Shown here: in pieces, positions 1-5,037 of the stretch | Layout: the number at the start of each line of letters is the position of its first letter | Numbering within the stretch: position 1 is the stretch's first letter | Assembly (NCBI GenBank): GCA_937981305.1 | Contig: CALJPB010000129.1 | Coordinates: 1 to 5,037 of the forward strand | Direction of reading: 5' to 3' | DNA length: 5,037 nucleotides | From: an uncultured Selenomonas sp. | GTDB lineage: Bacteria; Bacillota; Negativicutes; Selenomonadales; Selenomonadaceae | The notes under the pieces: generated by a model | Seen by the model: the letters and a program-made list of their open reading frames with translations, nothing else | Databases searched by the model: none | What the model was told of the DNA's origin: nothing | Made by a program: the position numbers and the translations under genes

Positions 1-1481
1 CTGTGGAGAAAAAGGAATATGCAGCGGTGATCAACGGCTGTGCCGATATGCTCGCGCAGGGGGATCTGCCCGAGGAGTGCTTTAGTGATGTGGCACGCGC
101 CTATTTCGAGCTGGGCGACTATACGCGTGCGGCAAGCTGGGTAACGACGACGCTTTCAAGGGATCCCTCGAATGTGGCTGTGCGCATCCTGCTTGCGCGG
201 ATCTGCCAGCGAGAGAAACGTCCCGACGATGCGATGAAGCTCTACGAGAATATCCTTGCTTCTCATGGCGCGGCCGTATCGGACGAACAGGGGGCGGAGA
301 TCAAACGCCTCGCAGGTCTCGATGCGCGTCTCAATCCGGGGAAAACGCGCACGGAATACCCGCATCTCGCTGCATTCCTTGGGATGGGGGGGAAGCCTGC
401 TGCTGTGATTCCTGCCGTGTCGGCTGCGCCTGTGCCGCCGGTTGCTCCCGCTGTGGTAGTGGAGAAAAGCCCTACGCCGTCTGCCGCTTCCACTGTTGCC
501 GTGCATGCCACGCAGCAGGTGCGTGAGATCCTTGCCGCCGATCTGAACAAGCGTTTCGGCATGGAGATTACGGGGAAGAATCTCTTTATGACGGCGGGTG
601 CGGCGGCATCCATCACGATTACATTCAAGGCACTCGCGGAGGCGGGGGACGAGTTCGTCACGATTGCACCGTTCTTCCCCGAGTACCGTGTCTTTGTCGA
701 GGCGTGCGGGGGAAAACTCGTCGTCGTACCGGCGAAAACAGACGACTTTCAGATCGACTTTGCTGCACTTGAGGCAGCACTCACGCCGCGCACAAAGGCA
801 GTCATCATCAACTCGCCGAACAATCCGAGCGGCGCGGTCTACAGTGAGACGACCATTCGGCGGCTTGCAGAACTCCTGCATATAAAAGAGCAGACGTATG
901 GGCATCCGATTTTTATCATCGCAGACGAGCCCTATCGCGAGATCGTCTACGACGGATTAACTGTACCGTGTATTCCTCTGATCTACGAGAACACGATCGT
1001 CTGCTACTCCTACAGCAAGTCCTTCTCCCTGCCGGGCGAGCGCATCGGCTACATTGTCGTGCCGGATACGGTTGCAGATTTTGCACGCGTCTACGGTGCG
1101 ATGGCGGGCGCAGCGCGTGTCCTTACGCACGTCAATGCGCCCTCCCTCTGGCAGCTCGTCATCGCACGCTGTGCGGGAAAATCCGCAGATCTGAGCACCT
1201 ATGCACACAACGCAAGCCTACTCTACAACGGGCTGACGGCTGCGGGGTTTGAATGTATGCAGCCACAGGGGGCGTTCTATCTCTTCCCGAAGGCATTGGA
1301 GGAGGACGATGCGGCGTTCTGCACACGCGCACAGGAGTTCGATCTGCTCCTTGTGCCGGGGGCGGACTTCGGCTGTCCCGGCTACTTCCGCGCAGCATAC
1401 TGCGTGCGCACGGCGATGATTGAACGCGCATTGCCGCGTTTTCAGAAACTTGCAGAAGCATACAATAAATTACATGGATGA
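1..1481 (+). CDS. Hybrid protein: N-terminal TPR region joined to an N-terminally truncated class I/II PLP-dependent aminotransferase (5' end open)
   Basis: The frame is open to the left edge. The first possible start is GTG at 3, with no visible ribosome binding site, so the gene probably begins upstream. Numbering below is from that GTG. Residues ~25-92 form two TPR-like helix pairs (AYFELGDYTRAASWV, then DDAMKLYENIL). Residues ~131-170 are an Ala/Pro/Val-rich linker. From about V173-R174 the sequence is a fold-type I aminotransferase: TAGAAASI loop for PLP phosphate, NSPNNPSG (N274), DEPY (D308, Y311), the Schiff-base lysine K339 in SYSKSFSLPGERIGY, R347, and C-terminal carboxylate-binding R463. 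The aminotransferase part is ~320 residues against ~390-400 usual for the family. The missing N-terminal arm normally carries the substrate-side glycine and the HGY-type tyrosine. Activity is therefore doubtful although the PLP site is intact. Real fusion, decayed gene and assembly chimera all remain possible. The substrate cannot be told. Confidence 0.85.
   Translation, partial: VEKKEYAAVINGCADMLAQGDLPEECFSDVARAYFELGDYTRAASWVTTTLSRDPSNVAVRILLARICQREKRPDDAMKLYENILASHGAAVSDEQGAEIKRLAGLDARLNPGKTRTEYPHLAAFLGMGGKPAAVIPAVSAAPVPPVAPAVVVEKSPTPSAASTVAVHATQQVREILAADLNKRFGMEITGKNLFMTAGAAASITITFKALAEAGDEFVTIAPFFPEYRVFVEACGGKLVVVPAKTDDFQIDFAALEAALTPRTKAVIINSPNNPSGAVYSETTIRRLAELLHIKEQTYGHPIFIIADEPYREIVYDGLTVPCIPLIYENTIVCYSYSKSFSLPGERIGYIVVPDTVADFARVYGAMAGAARVLTHVNAPSLWQLVIARCAGKSADLSTYAHNASLLYNGLTAAGFECMQPQGAFYLFPKALEEDDAAFCTRAQEFDLLLVPGADFGCPGYFRAAYCVRTAMIERALPRFQKLAEAYNKLHG
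393..518 (+). other. Ala/Pro/Val-rich linker and TPR-aminotransferase junction
   Basis: Residues ~131-172 of the hybrid frame are low-complexity and rich in Ala, Pro and Val, typical of a tether. Recognisable aminotransferase sequence starts abruptly at about nt 513-522 (QQVREILAADLNKRFG), which corresponds to the helix that normally follows the HGY...NAGY segment of this family. No stop codon, frameshift or obvious change in base composition marks the join. The exact breakpoint is inferred from remembered family sequences, not from an alignment. Confidence 0.55.
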
Positions 1482-1486
1482 ACTTC

Positions 1487-1505
1487 GATGATGATAGTTT
1501 CATTA
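1487..1505 (+). promoter_or_regulatory. Possible Fur-like element upstream of the -35 box
   Basis: GATGATGATAGTTTCATTA matches the classical 19 bp Fur box at 11 of 19 positions by hand, and better if one base is treated as inserted. It ends 9 bp before the -35 hexamer. Eleven matches in AT-rich DNA can occur by chance, so the support is mainly its position before iron-uptake genes. Confidence 0.3.
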
Positions 1506-1514
1506 AAAGGCGTA

Positions 1515-1543
1515 TTGACAATCGGTCTCTACAGAGTTATACT
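1515..1543 (+). promoter_or_regulatory. Sigma-70 type promoter for the exbB-exbD-tonB-FTR1-P19 genes
   Basis: A perfect -35 hexamer TTGACA (1515-1520) is followed by a 17 bp spacer and a -10 hexamer TATACT (1538-1543), one mismatch from consensus. Transcription would start near 1549-1551, giving an untranslated leader of about 100 nt before the exbB start at 1650. It is the only close-to-consensus promoter I see in the gene-free stretches, and it sits directly upstream of a co-directional gene run. Confidence 0.75.
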
Positions 1544-1561
1544 CAATATCGATTCACGTTT

Positions 1562-1590
1562 CGTAAGGGATATCATTATCGATTGATATG
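1562..1590 (+). promoter_or_regulatory. Operator-like element in the leader, candidate Fur site
   Basis: Positions 1562-1580 match the 19 bp Fur box consensus at 13 of 19 positions, including an unbroken ATCATTATC end. It overlaps an inverted repeat, ATATCA (1570-1575) and TGATAT (1584-1589), separated by 8 bp. An 8-base direct repeat TATCGATT occurs at 1547-1554 and again at 1577-1584, 30 bp apart, about three helical turns. The sites lie just downstream of the predicted transcription start, where a bound repressor would block initiation or early elongation. Fur is the natural candidate given the genes controlled, but another regulator could recognise the ATCGAT-centred repeat. Confidence 0.45.
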
Positions 1591-1611
1591 CTACGAATCT
1601 ATAGGGGGATT

Positions 1612-1628
1612 ACGCGCGTTTCGCGCGT
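1612..1628 (+). repeat. Tandem CGCGCGTTT repeat forming a GC-rich hairpin before the exbB ribosome binding site
   Basis: CGCGCGTTT is repeated exactly twice in tandem (1613-1621 and 1622-1630). The same bases form a 7 bp stem, ACGCGCG/CGCGCGT, with a TTT loop. The stem ends 5 nt before the Shine-Dalgarno sequence. Only three T residues follow before AAC, so it is a poor intrinsic terminator. It may act as an attenuator, an mRNA 5' stabiliser, or nothing. Confidence 0.5.
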
Positions 1629-1633
1629 TTAAC

Positions 1634-1640
1634 AAGGAGG
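1634..1640 (+). promoter_or_regulatory. Ribosome binding site that fixes the exbB start at TTG 1650
   Basis: AAGGAGG, a full Shine-Dalgarno match, lies 9 nt before TTG at 1650. The earlier in-frame GTG at 1641 directly abuts the motif and is too close to be used. Confidence 0.8.
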
Positions 1641-1649
1641 GTGTTCTTT

Positions 1650-2276
1650 TTGACCAGTGCTGAACTCTTTGAAAAAGGCGGACCGGTAATGTATCTGCTG
1701 CTCCTGTGTTCGCTCACAGTGGCAGCGATTGCCATCGACCGTTTTTTGCTCTATCGACGTGCGTCGCATGGGGCAAGTGCACTTGAGGCAGACGTTGCCG
1801 CCGCGCTTCGCAAAAAGAAGCTGGATGAGGTAGCACCTGCTGTGAAGGGCAAGGACAACATGGTCGCCCATCTCATACAGAGTGCAGTCGATGCGCGTGC
1901 GGCGGGGGAGGATGTTCCCATGACGCTTGAGGCGGTTTACGGTGAGGCGGCAATGCTTCTGCGTGCACGTCTCAACTATCTTTCAACGATTGTCACGCTT
2001 GCACCGCTGCTCGGTCTCTTGGGTACAATCTCGGGTATGATCCAGTCCTTCAGCGTGTTCAACCTGCAGGCAGGGCAGCCGATGGCGATTACGGGCGGCA
2101 TCGGAGAGGCACTGATTGCAACGGCGACAGGACTGCTCGTGGCGATCTTTGCACTTGTTGTGCACACCTACTTCGCACAGCGCATGGACATGATGCTGAC
2201 ACTGCTCGAAAAGACGATGAATACCCTGCTCGCGGGGTTCGCCGCGAATGATGGAGGGCATTCTCATGCGTCGTAA
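1650..2276 (+). CDS. exbB: ExbB/TolQ/MotA-family proton channel protein
   Basis: This is the inner-membrane proton-channel subunit that, with ExbD, uses the proton motive force to energise TonB. The 208-residue product starts at TTG 1650, chosen from the Shine-Dalgarno spacing. Three membrane segments are visible: ~12-34, ~111-134 and ~148-171, with a cytoplasmic stretch between the first two. The family signatures APLLGLLGTISGMIQSF (118-134) and GGIGEALIATATGLLVAI (149-166) are clear. T126, E153 and T158 have nearly the spacing of E. coli ExbB T148, E176 and T181 (27 and 5 residues against 28 and 5). Its 3' end overlaps exbD by 11 bp, implying coupled translation. TolQ is an alternative name for the family, but the tonB and iron genes downstream favour ExbB. 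Confidence 0.93.
   Translation: MTSAELFEKGGPVMYLLLLCSLTVAAIAIDRFLLYRRASHGASALEADVAAALRKKKLDEVAPAVKGKDNMVAHLIQSAVDARAAGEDVPMTLEAVYGEAAMLLRARLNYLSTIVTLAPLLGLLGTISGMIQSFSVFNLQAGQPMAITGGIGEALIATATGLLVAIFALVVHTYFAQRMDMMLTLLEKTMNTLLAGFAANDGGHSHAS
2253..2258 (+). promoter_or_regulatory. Ribosome binding site inside exbB that fixes the exbD start at ATG 2266
   Basis: GGAGGG sits 7 nt before ATG 2266, inside the end of exbB. The earlier in-frame ATGs at 2248 and 2251 precede or overlap this motif and lack a comparable site. Confidence 0.7.
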
Positions 2277-2676
2277 TTTTCATGATGTGCGTGAGCCGCT
2301 CGTCATGATTATCCCGATGATCGACATTATGCTCTTCCTGCTCGTCTTCTTCATGCTCAGTACGATGTATATGGTGAACGCGAGCACAGTGCAGGTCAGT
2401 CTCCCACAAGCGGCAAGCGCCAAGCAGGATACGCGTCCGCACATTGTCTCCATCACGGTGACAGAGGACGGCAAGGTTCTCTTCGACCGCGATGAGGAAC
2501 CGACGCGGGAACTCACAGCGCGGGTCAAGACACAGCTCGAAGATGATCCCGATACGGTCTTTGTCGTACGCGGCGACCGCAAGGCAGACTATCAGTTTGT
2601 TGTCACCGTCTTTGACGCGCTCAAGGAGGCGGGGACGCGCCATGTGTCCATCGCAACGGAGACGGGAGGGGTCTGA
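2266..2676 (+). CDS. exbD: ExbD/TolR-family biopolymer transport protein
   Basis: This is the second subunit of the TonB-energising motor, expected to have one transmembrane helix in the ExbB pore and a periplasmic domain. The 136-residue product (E. coli ExbD is ~141) has a short basic N-terminus and one membrane helix at ~12-35. The motif PMIDIMLFLLVFFM carries the essential pore aspartate, D20, equivalent to E. coli D25. The rest (~45-136) reads as the usual periplasmic domain, beginning with the LPQA segment and containing VVRGDRKADYQFVVTVFDAL. It overlaps exbB by 11 bp, and tonB starts right after its TGA. The order exbB-exbD-tonB argues for ExbD rather than TolR. Confidence 0.92.
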   Translation: MRRNFHDVREPLVMIIPMIDIMLFLLVFFMLSTMYMVNASTVQVSLPQAASAKQDTRPHIVSITVTEDGKVLFDRDEEPTRELTARVKTQLEDDPDTVFVVRGDRKADYQFVVTVFDALKEAGTRHVSIATETGGV

Positions 2677-3321
2677 GTGCAGTATCAGACACATTGGCGC
2701 CTCGCCTTTGTTCTCGCGTTCTTCTTTCACATCATTGCGTGGCTCTTTCTAACGATCCTGATTCCACACGTGTTCAAAGCACTTGAAGCACCTCCGCAGG
2801 AGGAGCCGATGGAGTGGGTCGAACTCGCGGATGATCCGGGGCCTCCCGAGGAGGAACAGGCAGAGGAACCTCCTCCGCCGCCACCGCCGCCGCCTGAACC
2901 GGAACAGGTCGAAGAAGAGCCTGCCGTGGTCGAGGCGGAGGTTCCGGAGGAAGCCATCACCGAGATTCTGAAGGAAGTCGAGGAGACACCGGAAAAGGAA
3001 GAACCGAAGGTTCTGCGTTCCGGTGAGGGGAAGCAAATCGGCATGCCGGGTAAGATCCTGCACGCGGAACAGCCGCCCTACGGCGTCATTCAGTTCAAGG
3101 GACGCATTGCCGTTTCGGCACGCATCGGTACGGATGGCAAGGTTATCAGCACCCGCATCCAGGTCTCCTCTGGAAATGCGCTCTACGATCGGATGGCGCG
3201 CCGCATTGTCGAGAAGCAGTGGAAATTCGAGCCCGCGAAGGATATGAACGGGCAGCCGATGGAATCCGATATGCAGTGTCCTGTTTACTTTAACATGAAG
3301 CCTGCACGCAATATCAAATAA
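2677..3321 (+). CDS. tonB: TonB energy transducer
   Basis: The protein would span the periplasm and pass energy from ExbB/ExbD to outer-membrane receptors. The 214-residue product starts at GTG 2677, directly after the exbD stop, with GGGAGGGG (2664-2671) as ribosome binding site. Residues ~9-30 form the N-terminal membrane anchor with H18, matching the functionally important His20 of E. coli TonB. Residues ~37-113 are a Pro/Glu-rich spacer with nine prolines in a row (65-73). The spacer is strongly acidic and lacks the Lys-Pro block of enteric TonB. Residues ~125-210 are the C-terminal TonB domain, with GTDGKV, VSSGNALYDRMA and the KQWKFEPA motif. Its presence implies an outer membrane and at least one TonB-dependent receptor outside the window. 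Confidence 0.93.
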   Translation: MQYQTHWRLAFVLAFFFHIIAWLFLTILIPHVFKALEAPPQEEPMEWVELADDPGPPEEEQAEEPPPPPPPPPEPEQVEEEPAVVEAEVPEEAITEILKEVEETPEKEEPKVLRSGEGKQIGMPGKILHAEQPPYGVIQFKGRIAVSARIGTDGKVISTRIQVSSGNALYDRMARRIVEKQWKFEPAKDMNGQPMESDMQCPVYFNMKPARNIK

Positions 3322-3360
3322 TGTGCATGTGCTGGAAGAAGGAGAGGAATAAGTAATCCC

Positions 3361-4557
3361 ATGAGAAAACTCATTGTATTCATTATGGCGCTCTTTCTGC
3401 TCCTGCCTGCAGCATCCACGAATGCTGCGCAGACGTGGCAGCAGATCCACGACCACATTGCCGCTGAGATGAATAATGTCTATACGATTTACCAATCAGG
3501 CAATGCGGAGGGGGCAAAGGATGCCGTCAATGATATCTACTACGGCATCTATGAAAAGGACGGTCTGGAGAGTGCTGTACGCAGCGGGATCTCCTCCAAG
3601 AGTGCGAACCTCACGGAGTACCAGTTCTACACGCTGAAAAAGGCGATTCGCTCAGGGGCGCCGCAGTCCGAGGTAGAAGCCGAGGGGAAAAAACTCCTCG
3701 ATATGGTTCAGGCAGAAGTGACAACGCTCGAGACAGCGGGCGTGCAGTCGGGCGGTTGGGGCATGTTCCTGCAGGCCTTCCTCATTCTTCTGCGCGAGGG
3801 CGTTGAGGCAATCCTCGTGCTCGTCGGCATCATCGCCTACCTTGGGCGTGCCGGACATGAGAAGGAACTCTCCACGGTCTATAACTGGGCGATTGCGGGC
3901 GTTATTGCAAGCTTTATCAGTGCCTATCTCTTTGCCGAGATTCTTGACAATACGACGACAACAGGCTCCGGCCGTGAGATCATCGAGGGATGTACAGCAC
4001 TCTTCGCCGTGCTTGTTCTCCTCGGCACATCTGCATGGATGGGCGGCAAGTCCAACGCGAAGGCGTGGAAATCCTACATTGACAAGCAGGTGAAGCTGAC
4101 ACTCTCGACGGGGAAATCACGAGCCCTCGGTTTTGCCGTATTCCTCGCGGTTTATCGCGAGGGTGCAGAGGTCATTCTCTTCTATCAGGCACTCTTCAAC
4201 AACGCCATCGGCGATGTCGATATGATCTGGGGCGGCTTTGTCGCTGCGTGTGCGGCGCTTGCCCTGCTCTTCTTCCTCATGCAGCGCGGTGCGCTGCGCA
4301 TCCCGATCGGTCCGTTCTTCAAGGTGACGAGCGCGTTCATGTTTGTCCTTGCGGTCACCTTCCTCGGCGGCGGACTCAAGGAACTGCAGGAGGCCGATGT
4401 GATCTCCACCTCGGTCATCGAGGCGATTCCCGTTCCGAGCATCGACTTGCTCGGGCTTTATCCCACCTATGAAACCATTGTGCCGCAGATTCTGCTGATT
4501 GCAGCGGCGGTCGCGATGGTATCATATAGAAAACGCTCTGCTGCGGCAGAGGCGTGA
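3361..4557 (+). CDS. FTR1-family high-affinity iron permease with N-terminal extracytoplasmic domain
   Basis: Predicted inner-membrane iron permease of the Ftr1/EfeU family, 398 residues. A signal peptide is clear (basic MRK, hydrophobic core 4-17, likely cleavage around residues 21-23). An extracytoplasmic helical domain follows (~24-130) with the motif VNDIYYGIYEKDGLE (56-70). The permease part has about seven membrane segments (~135-157, 171-190, 206-222, 255-280, 285-310, 318-340, 370-390). It carries both diagnostic REGxE iron motifs: R145-E-G-V-E149 and R266-E-G-A-E270, plus REIIEG at 205-210. ATG 3361 is the only start that gives the signal peptide. The Shine-Dalgarno (AAGGAG, 3339-3344) is unusually far away, 16 nt. 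It lies 39 bp after tonB and 52 bp before a P19 homologue, the FTR1-P19 pairing known from Campylobacter-type and related systems. Confidence 0.93.
   Translation: MRKLIVFIMALFLLLPAASTNAAQTWQQIHDHIAAEMNNVYTIYQSGNAEGAKDAVNDIYYGIYEKDGLESAVRSGISSKSANLTEYQFYTLKKAIRSGAPQSEVEAEGKKLLDMVQAEVTTLETAGVQSGGWGMFLQAFLILLREGVEAILVLVGIIAYLGRAGHEKELSTVYNWAIAGVIASFISAYLFAEILDNTTTTGSGREIIEGCTALFAVLVLLGTSAWMGGKSNAKAWKSYIDKQVKLTLSTGKSRALGFAVFLAVYREGAEVILFYQALFNNAIGDVDMIWGGFVAACAALALLFFLMQRGALRIPIGPFFKVTSAFMFVLAVTFLGGGLKELQEADVISTSVIEAIPVPSIDLLGLYPTYETIVPQILLIAAAVAMVSYRKRSAAAEA
4536..4551 (+). other. Short cUNCGg-type RNA hairpin at the 3' end of the FTR1 gene
   Basis: CTCTGC-TGCG-GCAGAG forms a 6 bp stem closed by a C(UGCG)G tetraloop, a UNCG-class loop known to be unusually stable. 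It covers the last codons of the permease gene. A short TTTT (4559-4562) follows 7 nt after the stem, too far and too short for a convincing terminator. It could protect or stall the transcript between the permease and P19 genes, or be chance. Confidence 0.3.
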
Positions 4558-4594
4558 GTTTTCCCCGTAAGAGGGAGCAGTGTTTCATCTTTGT

Positions 4595-4601
4595 AAGGAG
4601 G
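4595..4601 (+). promoter_or_regulatory. Ribosome binding site of the P19-family gene
   Basis: AAGGAGG is followed by an 8 nt spacer and ATG 4610. It is a near-perfect Shine-Dalgarno, stronger than that of the permease upstream, which fits high expression of an abundant periplasmic binding protein. Confidence 0.75.
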
Positions 4602-4609
4602 ATTATCCC

Positions 4610-5037
4610 ATGAAGAAATCCGGTCTCAGCATGCTCAAGAAGGCGCTTGCCGTTGGCGCTGTCGCATTCTCTACGTTTGCGATCAATGCGAATGTCAGCG
4701 AAGCTGCGTTCGAGGAGTTCCCGATCGGCGACGAGATTGAGGATACGACGAACCACTTCAAGGTTGCGCTCGTGTATTTCCAGCCGGTTACGATGGAGCC
4801 TGCCGGCATGAGCCTCCCGGCAGATCAGGCGGATATCCACATTGAGACGGATATCCATGCAACTGAGGGCAATGAGTGCGGCTTCGGTGTCGGCGAGTGG
4901 ATTCCCTATCTGACGGTGCACTACAAGTTCACGAAGCGCGAGACGGGCGAGAGCCTTGAGGGCGTCTTCATGCCGATGAGCGCAGACGATGGTCCGCACT
5001 ACGGCGCGAATGTCAAGATGCTCGGCGCGGGCACCTA
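4610..5037 (+). CDS. P19/Tp34-family periplasmic iron-transport protein (3' end cut by window)
   Basis: The visible 142 residues begin with a signal peptide (MKKSGLSMLKKALAVGA..., likely cleavage near A32-A33). The P19/Tp34 fold sequence follows: VALVYFQPVTMEPAGM, ADIHIETDIHA, GEWIPYLTVHYKF and MPMSADDGPHYGANVKM. Candidate metal ligands are H77 and E79 (HIE), M123, D127 and H130. The spacings H77-M123 (46) and M123-H130 (7) equal those I recall for His42, Met88 and His95 of Campylobacter jejuni P19. The last ligand, a C-terminal histidine, would lie beyond the window. The family binds copper and iron in the periplasm and works with an FTR1 permease, exactly its upstream neighbour here. There is one cysteine, C90, in the visible mature part. 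Confidence 0.92.
   Translation, partial: MKKSGLSMLKKALAVGAVAFSTFAINANVSEAAFEEFPIGDEIEDTTNHFKVALVYFQPVTMEPAGMSLPADQADIHIETDIHATEGNECGFGVGEWIPYLTVHYKFTKRETGESLEGVFMPMSADDGPHYGANVKMLGAGT

Noticed and set aside
156..905. Long minus-strand frame opposite the hybrid aminotransferase gene
   Set aside because: Arg/Cys/His-rich translation typical of the complement of GC-rich coding DNA, lying wholly over a well-supported gene.
1612..1630. Intrinsic terminator for the aminotransferase gene
   Set aside because: The stem is strong but is followed by only TTT then AAC, and it lies downstream of the exbB promoter, so it would terminate the iron operon itself. It is recorded as a hairpin instead.
1641..1649. 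GTG at 1641 as the exbB start
   Set aside because: It directly follows the AAGGAGG motif with no spacer. TTG at 1650 has a normal 9 nt spacing.
1482..1649. Riboswitch or small RNA in the exbB leader
   Set aside because: The ~100 nt leader shows only one short hairpin and no conserved motif of a known riboswitch class.
1478..1663. 61-codon plus-strand frame overlapping the aminotransferase stop by ATGA
   Set aside because: It spans the promoter, the Fur-like elements, the hairpin and the exbB ribosome binding site, and runs into exbB. It has no ribosome binding site of its own pattern and its product resembles nothing known to me.
2749..3495. 248-codon minus-strand frame opposite tonB and the start of the permease gene
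   Set aside because: The antisense of recognisable tonB domains, with a low-complexity Arg/Leu-rich product and no promoter or ribosome binding site seen.
4415..4999. 194-codon minus-strand frame opposite the end of the permease gene and P19
   Set aside because: Both plus-strand genes have clear family motifs and signal peptides. The antisense product has no recognisable domain.

Overview
The window looks like chromosomal DNA from a diderm Firmicute (class Negativicutes), most likely Selenomonas or a close relative. This is inferred from GC-rich codon use, strong AAGGAGG-type ribosome binding sites, and a complete ExbB-ExbD-TonB set next to FTR1 and P19 iron proteins. The aminotransferase part of the first gene also resembles a class I/II type I recall from Selenomonas-like genomes. 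No database search was possible, so the genus is an inference.

Region 1 (1-1481) is one long open frame that enters from the left edge. Its first ~110 residues look like a TPR protein, followed by an Ala/Pro/Val-rich linker. From about residue 170 it becomes a class I/II PLP-dependent aminotransferase that keeps the catalytic lysine and cofactor-binding residues but lacks the family's first ~75-80 residues. It is either a real fusion or deletion, or a chimeric join in the assembly.

Region 2 (1482-1649) is non-coding. It holds a near-consensus sigma-70 promoter (TTGACA, 17 bp, TATACT), AT-rich Fur-like or other operator-like elements on both sides of it, and a GC-rich hairpin formed by a tandem CGCGCGTTT repeat. 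A strong Shine-Dalgarno sequence then sets a TTG start for exbB.

Region 3 (1650-5037) is a tightly packed plus-strand gene run: exbB, exbD (11 bp overlap), tonB (start directly after the exbD stop), an FTR1-family iron permease, and a P19/Tp34-family periplasmic metal-binding protein cut by the right edge. No convincing terminator lies between them. The likely logic is that ExbB/ExbD/TonB power an outer-membrane receptor encoded elsewhere, P19 handles iron in the periplasm, and FTR1 moves it across the inner membrane. The Fur-like elements in the leader suggest iron repression, which is unproven. No RNA genes, mobile elements or CRISPR arrays were seen.
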